Shown here: positions 9,907 to 18,039 of the stretch, piece after piece | Layout: every line of letters starts with the position of its first letter | Position numbering within the stretch: position 1 is the stretch's first letter | Origin: Thiobacillus denitrificans | GTDB taxonomy: Bacteria > Pseudomonadota > Gammaproteobacteria > Burkholderiales > Thiobacillaceae | Assembly: GCA_002403375.1 (NCBI GenBank) | Contig: DHHQ01000014.1 | Location: 23,923 to 54,581 of the forward strand | DNA: 30,659 bases | Reading direction: 5' to 3' | Made by a program: the position numbers and the translations under genes | Notes under the pieces: model-generated | What the model was told of the DNA's origin: nothing | What the model saw: only the letters and a program-made list of their open reading frames with translations | Database searches by the model: none

Positions 9907-11142
9907 ATGGCCCTGCATTCGCTCTACGTCGACCTCAATTCCTACTTCGCCTCGGTCGAGCAGCAGCTGCGGCCCGAACTGCGCGGCCGCCCCGTCGGCG
10001 TGCTGCCGGTGATGGCCGACACCACCTGCTGCATCGCCGCCAGCATCGACGCCAAGCGCTACGGCATCAAGACCGGCACGCCGGTGTGGCAGGCGAAGAA
10101 GCTGTGCCGCGACGTCGTCTTCGTGCAGGCACGGCCGTCTACCTACGTCGACATCCACCACCGCATCGTCGCCGCGGTCGACTCGTGCACGCCGGTCTCC
10201 GCCGTGCTGTCGATCGACGAAATGGCCTGCGACCTGATGGGCAGCGACCGCGACGAGGCCAACGCCATCGCGCTCGGCAAGCAGATCAAGCAGGCCATCT
10301 ACGAGCAGGTCGGCGAGGTGCTGCACAGCTCGGTCGGCATCGCGCCCAACCGCTTCCTCGCCAAGACCGCGTCCAACATGCAGAAGCCGGACGGGCTGGT
10401 CGTCATCCGCCAGGACGAACTGCCGCAGCGGCTGCACGGCCTCAGGCTCGGCGCCCTCACCGGCATCGGCCGCGCCATGGAGCAGCGCCTGAACCAACTC
10501 GGGATCCATACCGTCGAGCAGCTTTGCGCCGCCAGCCGCGAAACGCTGCGGCGCGCCTGGGGCGGCGTCGAGGGCGAGCGCTTCCACGCCAAGCTGCGCG
10601 GCGAGTTCGTCGCCTCCGCCGCCACCCAGCGCTCCAGCGTCGGCCATTCGCACGTGCTCGCACCCGAGATGCGCGATCCAGACTCCGCGCTCGCCGTGCT
10701 CTACCGCCTGCTGCACAAGGCCGCGATGCGGCTGCGCCACTACGGCCACTGCGCCGGCGGCCTCGGCCTGCACCTGCACTACGTGAAGGGCGGCCGCGGG
10801 CTGGACCGCTGGAGCGACCAGGCGCGCTTCTCGCCGCACGCCGACACCCTGCAGTTCAATCGCCGGCTGGCCGAACTGTGGCAGCGCCGCCCACCCGACC
10901 CCGGCCCCCTCCTCAAGGTCGGCGTCACCCTCACCGACCTCGTCGAGCACGGCCAGGTCACGCGCGACCTGTTCGACCCCGACGACCAGCACGAGAGCCT
11001 CAACAGCGTGCTCGACGAGATCAACCAGCGCTACGGCGCCAACACCCTGTACTTCGGCGGCGCCCACCGCGGCCGGGCCGCCGCGCCCATGCGCATCGCC
11101 TTCAGCCACGTCCCCGATCTGCAGGTGGAAAGTGACGGATAA
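9907..11142 (+). CDS. Y-family translesion DNA polymerase (DinB/Pol IV-like)
   Basis: This is a low-fidelity polymerase that copies past damaged bases. Catalytic acids are visible: D9 in YVDLNSYFASVEQ and D104/E105 in VLSIDEMACDL; F14 is at the steric-gate position. The fingers/palm sequence SSVGIAPNRFLAKTASNMQKPDGL and a helix-hairpin-helix around LTGIGRAMEQRLNQLGI are typical. ATG at 9907 is preferred because GGGGAG precedes it and the protein then begins at the catalytic motif; an ATG at 9799 lies inside the operator-like palindrome and would add 36 non-conserved residues. The C terminus ends MRIAFSHVPDL, seen in a Y-family branch between DinB and ImuB/UmuC, and I see no Pol IV clamp peptide. 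The 24-bp palindrome upstream suggests dedicated repression. It ends four bases before the tRNA promoter. Confidence 0.88.
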   Translation: MALHSLYVDLNSYFASVEQQLRPELRGRPVGVLPVMADTTCCIAASIDAKRYGIKTGTPVWQAKKLCRDVVFVQARPSTYVDIHHRIVAAVDSCTPVSAVLSIDEMACDLMGSDRDEANAIALGKQIKQAIYEQVGEVLHSSVGIAPNRFLAKTASNMQKPDGLVVIRQDELPQRLHGLRLGALTGIGRAMEQRLNQLGIHTVEQLCAASRETLRRAWGGVEGERFHAKLRGEFVASAATQRSSVGHSHVLAPEMRDPDSALAVLYRLLHKAAMRLRHYGHCAGGLGLHLHYVKGGRGLDRWSDQARFSPHADTLQFNRRLAELWQRRPPDPGPLLKVGVTLTDLVEHGQVTRDLFDPDDQHESLNSVLDEINQRYGANTLYFGGAHRGRAAAPMRIAFSHVPDLQVESDG

Positions 11143-11145
11143 GGG

Positions 11146-11174
11146 TTGACCGAAAGGCGCGCCATCTCTAGAAT
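11146..11174 (+). promoter_or_regulatory. Sigma-70 promoter of tRNA-Asn
   Basis: TTGACC at 11146-11151 and TAGAAT at 11169-11174 are separated by 17 bases, giving 5/6 matches to each consensus hexamer. Transcription would start just before the tRNA's first base at 11187. Confidence 0.8.
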
Positions 11175-11186
11175 GCGCGCTTCCTT

Positions 11187-11262
11187 TCCCCGATAGCTCA
11201 GTCGGTAGAGCGACGGACTGTTAATCCGCAGGTCCCTGGTTCGAGCCCAGGTCGGGGAGCCA
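11187..11262 (+). tRNA. tRNA-Asn (anticodon GTT)
   Basis: The complete cloverleaf is visible: a 7-bp acceptor stem (TCCCCGA at 11187-11193 with TCGGGGA at 11252-11258), D-loop AGTCGGTAGA, anticodon GTT at 11220-11222 in the loop ctGTTaa, T-stem CCTGG/CCAGG around TTCGAGC, discriminator G, and an encoded CCA. It agrees with bacterial tRNA-Asn. The 3' part from 11218 is the attachment site of the adjacent element, so integration left the gene intact. Confidence 0.98.
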
Positions 11263-11265
11263 AAT
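11218..11265 (+). repeat. attL: 48-bp direct repeat in the tRNA-Asn 3' end
   Basis: Bases 11218-11265 are identical to 20004-20051. The repeat runs from one base before the anticodon's last stem pair through the T-arm and acceptor stem and 3 bases past CCA. It is the expected core left by tyrosine-integrase insertion into a tRNA gene; the integrase starts 75 bases downstream. Confidence 0.95.
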
Positions 11266-11340
11266 TCCTTTAGTTTCAAGCCCTTGTCGGGCCTCTGCTA
11301 AGTCCCCCGGTGAAAACCGGACATCTGACTGGAGACCGAC

Positions 11341-12297
11341 ATGAACGAAGCTGAAAACGCCCAAGCTGTTGCCGCAGCCGGCACCACCCTCGCGGAAATC
11401 GCCGAGGCCTATCTCGACGCCTATCAGGGTCGCGATTCCTCGCGCTATCACCGCATCAACACCTGGAAACGCCTGCTCGGCGACAAGGTGCTGGCCGAAA
11501 TCACCCCCGACGACGTAGACAACGCGATGGCGACCCTCGCCCGCGAGCCCGCGCGCGTCTACGGCGGCCGCGACGCGGACGGCAACCCGATCTTCAAGAA
11601 GAAAGCCGGCCAGCGCAGCGGCGCGACGCTCAACCGCTACCAAGTCGCGCTCGCCGCGCTGTTCACCTGGGCGAAGCGCCAGCGCCTGGTCGCGCGCGGC
11701 TTCGACTCGCCGACCCGCCACGTCGAGAAGAACACCGAGACGCGCGGCCGGGTGCGCTACCTCTCCGACGACGAACGCGACCGCCTGCTGGCCGCCTGCG
11801 TCGAGTCGCCGTGGCCGCGCCTCTATGTGTTCGTGCTGATGGCGCTCACGACCGGCGCGCGGCGCGGCGAGCTGCTCGGGCTGCGCTGGTGCGACGTCGA
11901 CATGGACCGCGCCGAGGCGATCCTGCACGACACGAAGAACGGCGACCGCCGCGTCCTGGTGCTGCTCCCCCAGGTGCTCGCCGAGCTCGAACGCTTCGCA
12001 CCGAAGGACGCGCCGACGTCGCAGGCGCTGGTATTCCGCAGCCGACTGCGGCCGTCGCAGCCCTACGCGACCGCCAAGGCTTTCAACGAGGCCGTCGCCA
12101 CTGCGGGGATCAAGAATTTCCGCTTCCACGATTGCCGGCACTGCACCGCGTCCTACATGGCGCAGGCCGGCGCGTCGCTGCTGGAGATCGCCGACACGCT
12201 CGGGCATCGCCAACTGCGCATGGTGCAACGCTACGCCCACCTCAACACCGACAGCCGGCGTCGACTGATGACGCGGATTTTCGAGGGGCGGGTCTAG
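11341..12297 (+). CDS. Tyrosine recombinase / integrase
   Basis: This enzyme catalyses site-specific integration into the tRNA-Asn 3' end, and excision with a directionality factor. The catalytic set is complete: R174 in TGARRGELLGLRW, K199 in the beta-hairpin HDTKNG, H263 and R266 in FHDCRHC, H289 in LGHRQ, and the nucleophile Y298 in QRYAHL. The N-terminal 120 residues form the SAM-like core-binding domain. The length of 318 residues is slightly short for phage integrases because the arm-binding N-terminal domain is small or absent. A GGAGA ribosome site precedes the ATG at 11341. The next gene starts 6 bases after its stop, so the island operon may begin here. Confidence 0.95.
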   Translation: MNEAENAQAVAAAGTTLAEIAEAYLDAYQGRDSSRYHRINTWKRLLGDKVLAEITPDDVDNAMATLAREPARVYGGRDADGNPIFKKKAGQRSGATLNRYQVALAALFTWAKRQRLVARGFDSPTRHVEKNTETRGRVRYLSDDERDRLLAACVESPWPRLYVFVLMALTTGARRGELLGLRWCDVDMDRAEAILHDTKNGDRRVLVLLPQVLAELERFAPKDAPTSQALVFRSRLRPSQPYATAKAFNEAVATAGIKNFRFHDCRHCTASYMAQAGASLLEIADTLGHRQLRMVQRYAHLNTDSRRRLMTRIFEGRV

Positions 12298-12302
12298 GCG
12301 CG

Positions 12303-13181
12303 ATGGATCCCACACCGAGCCCCTACCTGCCGAGCTGGGCGCTGGAATGGTTCAACGCTCAGCGGCCGCGCTTCGATGATCCCGAGGAAATGCCCCATCG
12401 GCGCGCCGCGTTTTACAGGCTGCTGTGCGCCGAGAAAAACAATCGCGGCATGCGAAAAATGTGGGAGCGCGTCGACCACCACGTCGTCGGCGATTGGGAT
12501 CGTGACTCGTTTCTCGGCGTGCTGATCTACAGCACCGACGATGCGCTCGAAGATGAGCGCAGGCCGCTCTATTCGAGCCCCCGCGCTGTGCCGGAGACGC
12601 GGCTGCGAAATCCTGCGCAGCGCCAGGCGCGCAAGCTGGCGCGCCTGCTGCGCGAGATGCTTATCGTTACTCCCCCGCGCTGCCTGGCGTACAACGCACC
12701 AGAGCTGAAATTCATGGGGGGCACGGTCGAGCGGCTGGTGATCGCATACGGTTTCGACCTCGCGCTGGATGACTTAAACGAGATCTATCGACGCCACGGC
12801 ATCGAATACACCAGCGACTCGAAACGCGGCTGGCTGCAGCGCCGCCGCGCTTCCGACGTTGTGCGCATTCGGGTGATCGAGGCCGCGCGCAAACTAGCAG
12901 AAATCGGCCGCGCGCGTGACTTCAGTTTTCTGCAGGACCTCGCCGACGCCCTGCAGCGGCTGCCAGACTTCGAAACAGAGCACACCGGCCAGCCCGAGCT
13001 GCGCTCGCAAAAATGCGGCTGGGCAGACTGGATTCGCGTCGCGCACCATGGCCTTAGCGGCGTCGGCACATCCGACAATTGCCTGCGCGTGGTCGACTGG
13101 ACAACACTGGTGCGAGCGCTGTTCGATGACGTCGACGTCTCTGAGGTACGCGTCGGCCAAGTGCTTAAGGAAAGCGCATAA
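12303..13181 (+). CDS. Hypothetical protein of the satellite (292 aa)
   Basis: I do not recognise the family. The ATG at 12303 lies 5 bases after the integrase stop; the longer open frame upstream of it is out-of-frame integrase sequence and is not used. The protein is soluble, rich in Arg, Asp and Trp, without signal peptide or membrane helices. An arginine-rich part (about residues 95-120, with RNPAQRQARKLARLLRE) and a second (about 175-205, KRGWLQRRRASDVVRIRV) suggest nucleic-acid contact. A 6-bp AAAACC/GGTTTT stem follows its stop at about 13183-13202 and could weakly end the int transcript. Its place between integrase and replication genes suggests a role in integration control, immunity or defence, but nothing in the sequence proves one. 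Confidence 0.7.
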   Translation: MDPTPSPYLPSWALEWFNAQRPRFDDPEEMPHRRAAFYRLLCAEKNNRGMRKMWERVDHHVVGDWDRDSFLGVLIYSTDDALEDERRPLYSSPRAVPETRLRNPAQRQARKLARLLREMLIVTPPRCLAYNAPELKFMGGTVERLVIAYGFDLALDDLNEIYRRHGIEYTSDSKRGWLQRRRASDVVRIRVIEAARKLAEIGRARDFSFLQDLADALQRLPDFETEHTGQPELRSQKCGWADWIRVAHHGLSGVGTSDNCLRVVDWTTLVRALFDDVDVSEVRVGQVLKESA

Positions 13182-13309
13182 AACCCGATTGGCGGTTTTC
13201 AGAATAAATCCTTTGCGACTTTACCCGCCTCGATAAATACGATTCTCCCCACGGCACCCGCCGCCTCGGCAAAGGCTCGGCAAGGTGCTTGCATCTAAAG
13301 GAGAGTTAC

Positions 13310-13540
13310 ATGCGGGACACCGAACTGCCACCCCTCGACGAATTCGTCGACCTCGACACGCTGCAGGCTGGCGTGGCCTCGATCTACCCCACCCCTGATT
13401 CGATCCGCTGGTTTGTGCGCCGCAATCGCGACGCCCTGGTCGAGCGCGGTGCGCTGATCGTCATCACCGGCCGGATGCGCTTTCACCCTGGGCGATTCAA
13501 GCAAGCTGCTGTAGAAATCGGCCAGCGCGCGGCATCGTGA
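13310..13540 (+). CDS. Small DNA-binding protein, possible excisionase/AlpA-like regulator (76 aa)
   Basis: ATG at 13310 follows a strong ribosome site (AAAGGAGAG). The second half (SIRWFVRRNRDALVERG followed by VITGRMRFHPGRFKQA) has the pattern of a small winged helix-turn-helix: a recognition helix rich in Arg, then a hairpin with the Gly-Arg turn seen in AlpA/excisionase-type proteins. In satellites such proteins bind att or promoter DNA to switch on excision and replication, so that role is inferred. It overlaps the primase-zinc gene (GTGA), which starts inside its stop codon, and so leads the replication operon. It could instead be only a replication-initiation accessory protein. Confidence 0.7.
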   Translation: MRDTELPPLDEFVDLDTLQAGVASIYPTPDSIRWFVRRNRDALVERGALIVITGRMRFHPGRFKQAAVEIGQRAAS

Positions 13541-13953
13541 GCGCCGACACCCTTCTGGCTCACCTGGAGGGCGTCAAGCGCACCCCGTCTGGCGGGTGGC
13601 TCGCGCGCTGCCCTGCGCATGCAGACCGACGTGCATCGCTCGCCGTGCGCGAGCTGGGCGACGGCCGCGTGCTTGCGCACTGCTTTGCCGGCTGCTCGAT
13701 TCATGAAGTGCTCGGCGCGGTCGGGCTCGACATGACCGCGCTATTCCCCGAGAAGATCAACGCCGACGGCGCGAAGCCGGAGCGGCGACCATTCCCCGCG
13801 TCCGACGTGCTACGGGCTGTGAGCTTCGAGACGATGATCGTCTCAATCGCTGCGGCAGACATGGCGGCCGGCAAGACCATCAAACCCGCCGACCTGGAGC
13901 GCCTGCGCCTCGCCGCAAGCAGGCTGCAGGCGGCCGCCGAGGCTTTCGAATGA
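13537..13953 (+). CDS. CHC2-type primase zinc-binding domain protein (138 aa)
   Basis: The N-terminal 60 residues form a zinc finger of the phage/plasmid primase type: C25 and H28 (RCPAHADRRASL) with C49 and C53 (HCFAGCS). This binds single-stranded template DNA and helps start primer synthesis. The catalytic TOPRIM domain expected after it is missing here; residues 60-138 are a linker and helical tail. The protein is therefore either a stand-alone template-recognition subunit or a remnant of a larger primase. It begins at GTG 13537, overlapping the previous stop, and its own stop overlaps the next start (ATGA), so it is tightly coupled to the AAA+ ATPase, its likely partner in replication of the excised island. 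Confidence 0.82.
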   Translation: MSADTLLAHLEGVKRTPSGGWLARCPAHADRRASLAVRELGDGRVLAHCFAGCSIHEVLGAVGLDMTALFPEKINADGAKPERRPFPASDVLRAVSFETMIVSIAAADMAAGKTIKPADLERLRLAASRLQAAAEAFE

Positions 13954-15599
13954 GCGATATAGAACAACGTGGTGCGGCTGCCCTCGACAAGCTGGCATCA
14001 GAAAAGAAGCCCCGCCGCAAAAAAGGCCTGCACCTGGTCAAAACGGACGGCGAGACATTCGACCCGGCCGGCCGGCGTGCCATTCGCCACGACCCCGGAA
14101 AACTGCCCGAGATCCTCGACCAAACCGGCCTCGCGCTCGCGGAGCACTGCGACAACCTTTTCAGCTACACCGGCCGCTTGGTGCGCGTCTATGCCGCCAC
14201 GGAAACGGCCTCAGGCGGCGTGCATCGCCCGCGTGGTGCGCTGGTCCTGCATCCGGTCGACGGATCGCACCTGACCGAGCTGGCGACCGCCGCTGCCGTG
14301 CATGAACGATACGACGCGCGCTCTGAAGGCTACAAGCCGTGCGACTGCCCCAGACGCGTCGCCGACGCCTACCTGGCGCGCGGCAACTGGCCGGAGCTAC
14401 GCCCGCTTGCCGGCTTCATCGAAGCGCCGACCATTACGCTCGACGGCCGCCTGATCCATGAACCCGGACACGATAGCGAAACCGGACTGTTTCAGGCCTG
14501 CTCTGCGATACCCGGCTGGTCGGCACCACCGGCCAAGCCGCGCCGCTCCGACGCGCAGGCGGCAATCGACGTGCTGCTCGACCTGGTGCACGAATTCCCA
14601 TTCGTCGCCGATGAGGATCGCGCGGCATGCGTGGCCGGCATCATCACCGGACTGCTACGGAGAGTGCTCCCCGCAGCCCCTCTGCTGGCAGTAACAGCGC
14701 CGACGCCCGGCACCGGCAAAACCCTGATCGCCGAGACATTCGCCATCATCGCCACCGGCCGCCGCGCCAGTGTGCTGTCGCTCGGGCACGATGACGCCGA
14801 GGCCGAAAAGCGGCTGGCCGGCGTGCTGCTGGCCGGCGACGCCGTGATCGCCCTGGACAATATCGAGCGGCCGCTGAAAGGCGACCTGCTCTGCCAAGTG
14901 GCGACGCAACAATTTGTCCGGCTGCGGCCGCTCGGTGCCAGCGGCATGCTGTCGATCCCGACGCACGCGCTGATGGTCGCGACCGGCAACAACCTGTCTA
15001 TCGTCGGCGACCTCAAGCGTCGCGTGGCCTTGATCCGCATGGACAGCGGCCAGGAGCGGCCCGAGCAGCGCACCTTTTCACGCGACCACCTGGAGGACGT
15101 ATTCGCGCGGCGCGGTGATCTGATCCGCGCCGCGCTCACCCTGCCCCTGGCCTACCTGGCCGCAGGTGCGCCGGCTGTTGAAGGCATGCACCCCCTCGGC
15201 GGCTTCGAGCAATGGGACCGCATGGTGCGCCGCCCACTCGCGTGGCTCGGGCTTCCCGATCCGCTCAAGGCATCCGAAGGCCTGCGCGAGCAGGATCCCG
15301 ACCTCGAAGGCATGCGGCTGCTGTTGTCGGCCTGGCGTGCTGCATTCGGCGACAAGACCATGACCGCCGCCGAACTGGTCAACGCTGGCCAGGCGTTTCT
15401 GCCTGTCTCGCAGCTCTATGAACACCCCGAACTGCGCGACGCGCTGCAGCTCGTGTGCAACGAGAAGCCGAACACCCGCCGACTCGGCTACTGGCTGCGC
15501 AACCATCGCGACCGCATCGTCGACGGGCTGCAGCTCAAGCAGGCTGGCACGGATGGGCATGCCAAGGTTTCCCGGTGGCTGGTTTTGAAATGCGGGTGA
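13950..15599 (+). CDS. Satellite replication AAA+ ATPase / helicase-like protein
   Basis: The 549-residue protein has a P-loop at about residues 249-259 (TAPTPGTGKTL), a Walker B-like hydrophobic strand ending in DN at about 297-304 (DAVIALDNIE), a sensor-1-type ALMVATGNNL and an arginine-finger candidate RRVALIRMD. This arrangement fits helicases and ATPases that phage-satellite and plasmid replicons place next to a primase. The N-terminal 200 residues include a Cys pair (CDCP) and may serve DNA binding or priming. The start overlaps the primase-zinc stop by four bases. Its 3' end runs into the repeat-rich noncoding region that may be the origin. A DUF927/DUF3631-like ATPase is an alternative family label that I cannot separate without a profile search. 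Confidence 0.8.
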   Translation: MSDIEQRGAAALDKLASEKKPRRKKGLHLVKTDGETFDPAGRRAIRHDPGKLPEILDQTGLALAEHCDNLFSYTGRLVRVYAATETASGGVHRPRGALVLHPVDGSHLTELATAAAVHERYDARSEGYKPCDCPRRVADAYLARGNWPELRPLAGFIEAPTITLDGRLIHEPGHDSETGLFQACSAIPGWSAPPAKPRRSDAQAAIDVLLDLVHEFPFVADEDRAACVAGIITGLLRRVLPAAPLLAVTAPTPGTGKTLIAETFAIIATGRRASVLSLGHDDAEAEKRLAGVLLAGDAVIALDNIERPLKGDLLCQVATQQFVRLRPLGASGMLSIPTHALMVATGNNLSIVGDLKRRVALIRMDSGQERPEQRTFSRDHLEDVFARRGDLIRAALTLPLAYLAAGAPAVEGMHPLGGFEQWDRMVRRPLAWLGLPDPLKASEGLREQDPDLEGMRLLLSAWRAAFGDKTMTAAELVNAGQAFLPVSQLYEHPELRDALQLVCNEKPNTRRLGYWLRNHRDRIVDGLQLKQAGTDGHAKVSRWLVLKCG

Positions 15600-15752
15600 T
15601 GCGGGTAATGCGGGTAATGTTTCCTACAAGGTGTGAAAAGTGTCAGAGACAAAAATATAGACATGGCTGGAATATCCCCCGCCATGCCCCGCATCACCCG
15701 CAGCCGCCCGTGACGGTGCACGGGTCCTCCCCGGCCAAAAACACATGCGGGT
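15590..15752. repeat. Iteron-like repeats, candidate replication origin or packaging site
   Basis: The 8-mer ATGCGGGT occurs at 15590, 15599 and 15608 with an exact 9-base period, and again at 15745. In addition 15591-15605 and 15688-15702 form a perfect 15-bp inverted repeat. Between them lies a comparatively AT-rich stretch (about 15616-15680). The region from the ATPase stop to the small terminase start (15600-15816) has no convincing gene. Iterons beside an AT-rich segment just after the replication gene suggest an origin. The position just before the small terminase also allows a pac/cos role. Confidence 0.55.
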
Positions 15753-15816
15753 CGGGAAGGCGCGATGAAATCCTAGGCTGCAACTCCACGGCATTGGCAA
15801 CACTGGGGGTTACCTC

Positions 15817-16440
15817 GTGACAGACGACCAGCAAAGCGACCTCAGCGCCACCGAACAGGCCCAACAGTCACTTTCCGGGCTTCTCGACACCCCCGAGCTA
15901 CTGCGCGTGCGCATCCGGCCGGCTGACTTCGCCCGGGCTCTCGGTGTCTCGAAACAGTCCGTTTCCCGCTGGGTGCGCGACGGCTGGGTGCAACTCGCCG
16001 CCGACGGCCGGCTCGATCCGACCGTCGCGATAGGGCAACTGCTGCGCCGCTGCGATCCCGGCCGGCTTCGAGCGCGATGGCTGCGCCAGGCGGTTACCGA
16101 AGTTCAGGAGCTGCGCGAGGCGGCCGCCAGTGCAGACGCGCGTGTCGCCGAGGTCGAGGCGCGGCTCGGCGCTGAGCTTGCTGCGGCGCATCGCCGAATC
16201 GAATACCTGGACCACTTCGCCGCCGACCTCGACTGCATGCTCGAGGGCGTGCTCGATCTGATGCGCGACTCCGAGTTGGCCTTGCGCGGAACACGGGACA
16301 CCGACGAATGGCTCGAGTTGGTCGACCGCATCGAGGGCGCCGCCGCCGAAGCCTGCGGCCCGGAAGACTGGTCCATGCCAGACGAACTGGATGCGCTGGC
16401 GGCGCGCGATACTACGACTCAAGGGGGGGCCGGGGAATGA
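15817..16440 (+). CDS. Phage small terminase subunit, Nu1-like
   Basis: Residues about 33-75 form a MerR/Nu1-type winged helix (RPADFARALGVSKQSVSRWV, then GWVQLAADGRLDP and an AIGQLLRR helix), the fold with which lambda Nu1 recognises packaging DNA. Residues about 90-145 are strongly heptad-patterned with Ala, Glu and Arg, a coiled coil suited to ring assembly. In satellites a private small terminase redirects the helper's large terminase to package island DNA; that role is inferred from position and lack of any large terminase here. The start is GTG 15817 with GGGGGT upstream. Its stop overlaps the next gene (ATGA). A satellite transcription regulator with the same DNA-binding fold is the main alternative. 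Confidence 0.72.
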   Translation: MTDDQQSDLSATEQAQQSLSGLLDTPELLRVRIRPADFARALGVSKQSVSRWVRDGWVQLAADGRLDPTVAIGQLLRRCDPGRLRARWLRQAVTEVQELREAAASADARVAEVEARLGAELAAAHRRIEYLDHFAADLDCMLEGVLDLMRDSELALRGTRDTDEWLELVDRIEGAAAEACGPEDWSMPDELDALAARDTTTQGGAGE

Positions 16441-16865
16441 CGGCATCAAGCATCCCGCTGGTTTACAGCACGCTCCTGGCTGCAGGCGTCGACGACCCTG
16501 CTGTCGACGAATGGCTGCGCGTCGGCGTGCGCACCTACCTGGCGGAAAACGGCGCGCTCACGCTGGAGCAGGCGCTAGGGCTACCGCGTCGGCGCCCTGC
16601 GCAGGCCGTGCGCGACTTCTGGCTGGCCGCTGCCGCTAACCATTTCAGCGGCTCGCCTTGGCAGCGCGCCGACGCACTGGCCGTCGCCGTCAAGAATTTC
16701 TCTAACCGCACCTGGCCAAGCTGGCGCGATCACAAAGCGCCGCCCGCCTACTCCGACGCGCTGCAGCGGGCGCTATTCCATGCCCACAAAACCGGCCTGC
16801 CGATCCCCGCCACACCGCAGGGATTGCTAAAGATCATCGCTAACCAAAATCCGGTTTCGGGTTAG
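16437..16865 (+). CDS. Hypothetical phage/satellite protein (142 aa)
   Basis: ATG at 16437 overlaps the terminase stop and is preceded by a G-rich ribosome site; the longer open frame from 16308 is antiphase terminase sequence. The protein is soluble and mainly helical, with a Trp-rich centre (FWLAAAANHFSGSPWQRAD, TWPSWRDHK). I do not recognise a family. It sits between small terminase and capsid genes, where phages place portal or head-assembly genes, but at 142 residues it is far too short for a portal. A packaging partner, a scaffold-like protein, or a factor that interferes with helper packaging are possible; none is shown by sequence. Confidence 0.7.
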   Translation: MTASSIPLVYSTLLAAGVDDPAVDEWLRVGVRTYLAENGALTLEQALGLPRRRPAQAVRDFWLAAAANHFSGSPWQRADALAVAVKNFSNRTWPSWRDHKAPPAYSDALQRALFHAHKTGLPIPATPQGLLKIIANQNPVSG

Positions 16866-16916
16866 CGGGCTGCATCCGATGATGAAGCTACCCCAACCCA
16901 ACCACCGGAGATTCAA

Positions 16917-18020
16917 ATGCCCTCATACGGAAGTGCAGCGCACAACGAACTCAGCCGCGCGCTGGCCGCTGCAATGGCCACCAGCGGCGAATACGGACCC
17001 GCGCACCTCGGCCTCAGCGCCAAAGACTTGCGCGGCTACAGTGTCAGCCGAGCTGTGCTCGCCGCCGCGGGCGGCAGCGTGGCAAACACCTTCGAGGGCG
17101 AGTGCTCCGCTGAAATTTCGAAGCGCCTGGGGATGATCGCCAACCCGCACGGATTTCTTGTGCCGATGGACGTGCAACTGCGCGACATGACAGCGGCCGG
17201 CACCAGCGGCTCGAACTACCTCGTCGGCACCCGGCCGTTGACCTTCATGGACGCTGTACGGAACCGCAGCGTCGTGATGCGCCTGGGCGCGACGCAGATC
17301 GACAACATGACCTCCAATGCGACCATTCCGCGTATCAGCGCCGACTCGACGGCGTACTGGCTCGCCAGCGAATCCGTGCCGCTCACGGAGTCCCAGCCGA
17401 CCATCGGTCAGCTTTCGCTGTCGCCAAAACATGCCGGCGCGTACACCGAGGTAAGCCGCCTGATGGCCCTGCAGGCACCTGGCGTAGATGCCCTGCTGAT
17501 GGCCACCCTGGCCGGCTCCGTGGGCACCGCGATCGATGCGGCCGCGATTGCCGGCACCGGGGCAGACGGCCAGCCGACCGGCATCATCAATACGGAGGGC
17601 GTCGGTACCTTCACCGGCACCTCTTTGGCCTGGGCTGCGCTGATCGAGGCGCAGGCCGATGTACTCGGCGGCAGCGAAGTCGACCCGGGCCAATGTGGCT
17701 TTGCCACGACGGCGGCCGTCGCGCAGACGCTGATGGGCCGGCAGCGGTTCACCGGCACCGATTCCCCGCTCTGGCAAGGCACCTACGGCGACGGCATCGT
17801 GGCCGGTTGCCGTGCGCTGGCCAGCGGCAACGTGCCGTCGGCGACGATGGTGTTCGGGCACTGGCCGTCGTTGGTGATTGCGAACTGGGGCGTCCTGCAG
17901 ATCGAGGCGAACCCCTATGCGAACTTCGCCGCTGGCGTCCTCGGCATCCGGGCGATGGCTGCGGTCGACATCGGCGTGCGCCGCTCCGCCGACTTCAGCG
18001 TGGCGACTTCAATCACCTAA
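16917..18020 (+). CDS. Phage major capsid protein, HK97-fold type
   Basis: The protein (367 aa) follows the HK97-like major capsid pattern: an N-terminal helical part, then GFLVPMDV, a TRPLTFMDAVRNRSVVMRLG segment at the start of the P/A-domain region, an E-loop-like section, IAGTGADGQPTGIIN typical of these capsids, and a C-terminal strand region. Homologous sequences often occur as the C-terminal half of prohead protease-capsid fusions; here no protease is attached and none is encoded nearby. The N-terminal 50 residues are therefore short for a cleaved delta scaffold. CCGGAGA precedes the ATG at 16917. Capsids of a satellite's own type would let it build its own, possibly smaller, heads. 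The large minus-strand open frame through it is a composition shadow. Confidence 0.88.
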   Translation: MPSYGSAAHNELSRALAAAMATSGEYGPAHLGLSAKDLRGYSVSRAVLAAAGGSVANTFEGECSAEISKRLGMIANPHGFLVPMDVQLRDMTAAGTSGSNYLVGTRPLTFMDAVRNRSVVMRLGATQIDNMTSNATIPRISADSTAYWLASESVPLTESQPTIGQLSLSPKHAGAYTEVSRLMALQAPGVDALLMATLAGSVGTAIDAAAIAGTGADGQPTGIINTEGVGTFTGTSLAWAALIEAQADVLGGSEVDPGQCGFATTAAVAQTLMGRQRFTGTDSPLWQGTYGDGIVAGCRALASGNVPSATMVFGHWPSLVIANWGVLQIEANPYANFAAGVLGIRAMAAVDIGVRRSADFSVATSIT

Positions 18021-18039
18021 TCCAGAAAGGGAGCACAAG

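Noticed and set aside
8911..11109. 732-codon minus-strand open frame across the YihY-fusion and polymerase genes
   Set aside because: Spans two well-supported genes and the palindrome in antisense; composition is that of a high-GC shadow.
15590..15620. CRISPR array
   Set aside because: The repeats are 8-9 bases with no spacers of constant length and no cas genes nearby; they are better explained as iterons.
16923..17861. 312-codon minus-strand open frame inside the capsid gene
   Set aside because: The plus strand encodes a recognisable capsid protein with a ribosome site; the antisense product is compositionally biased.
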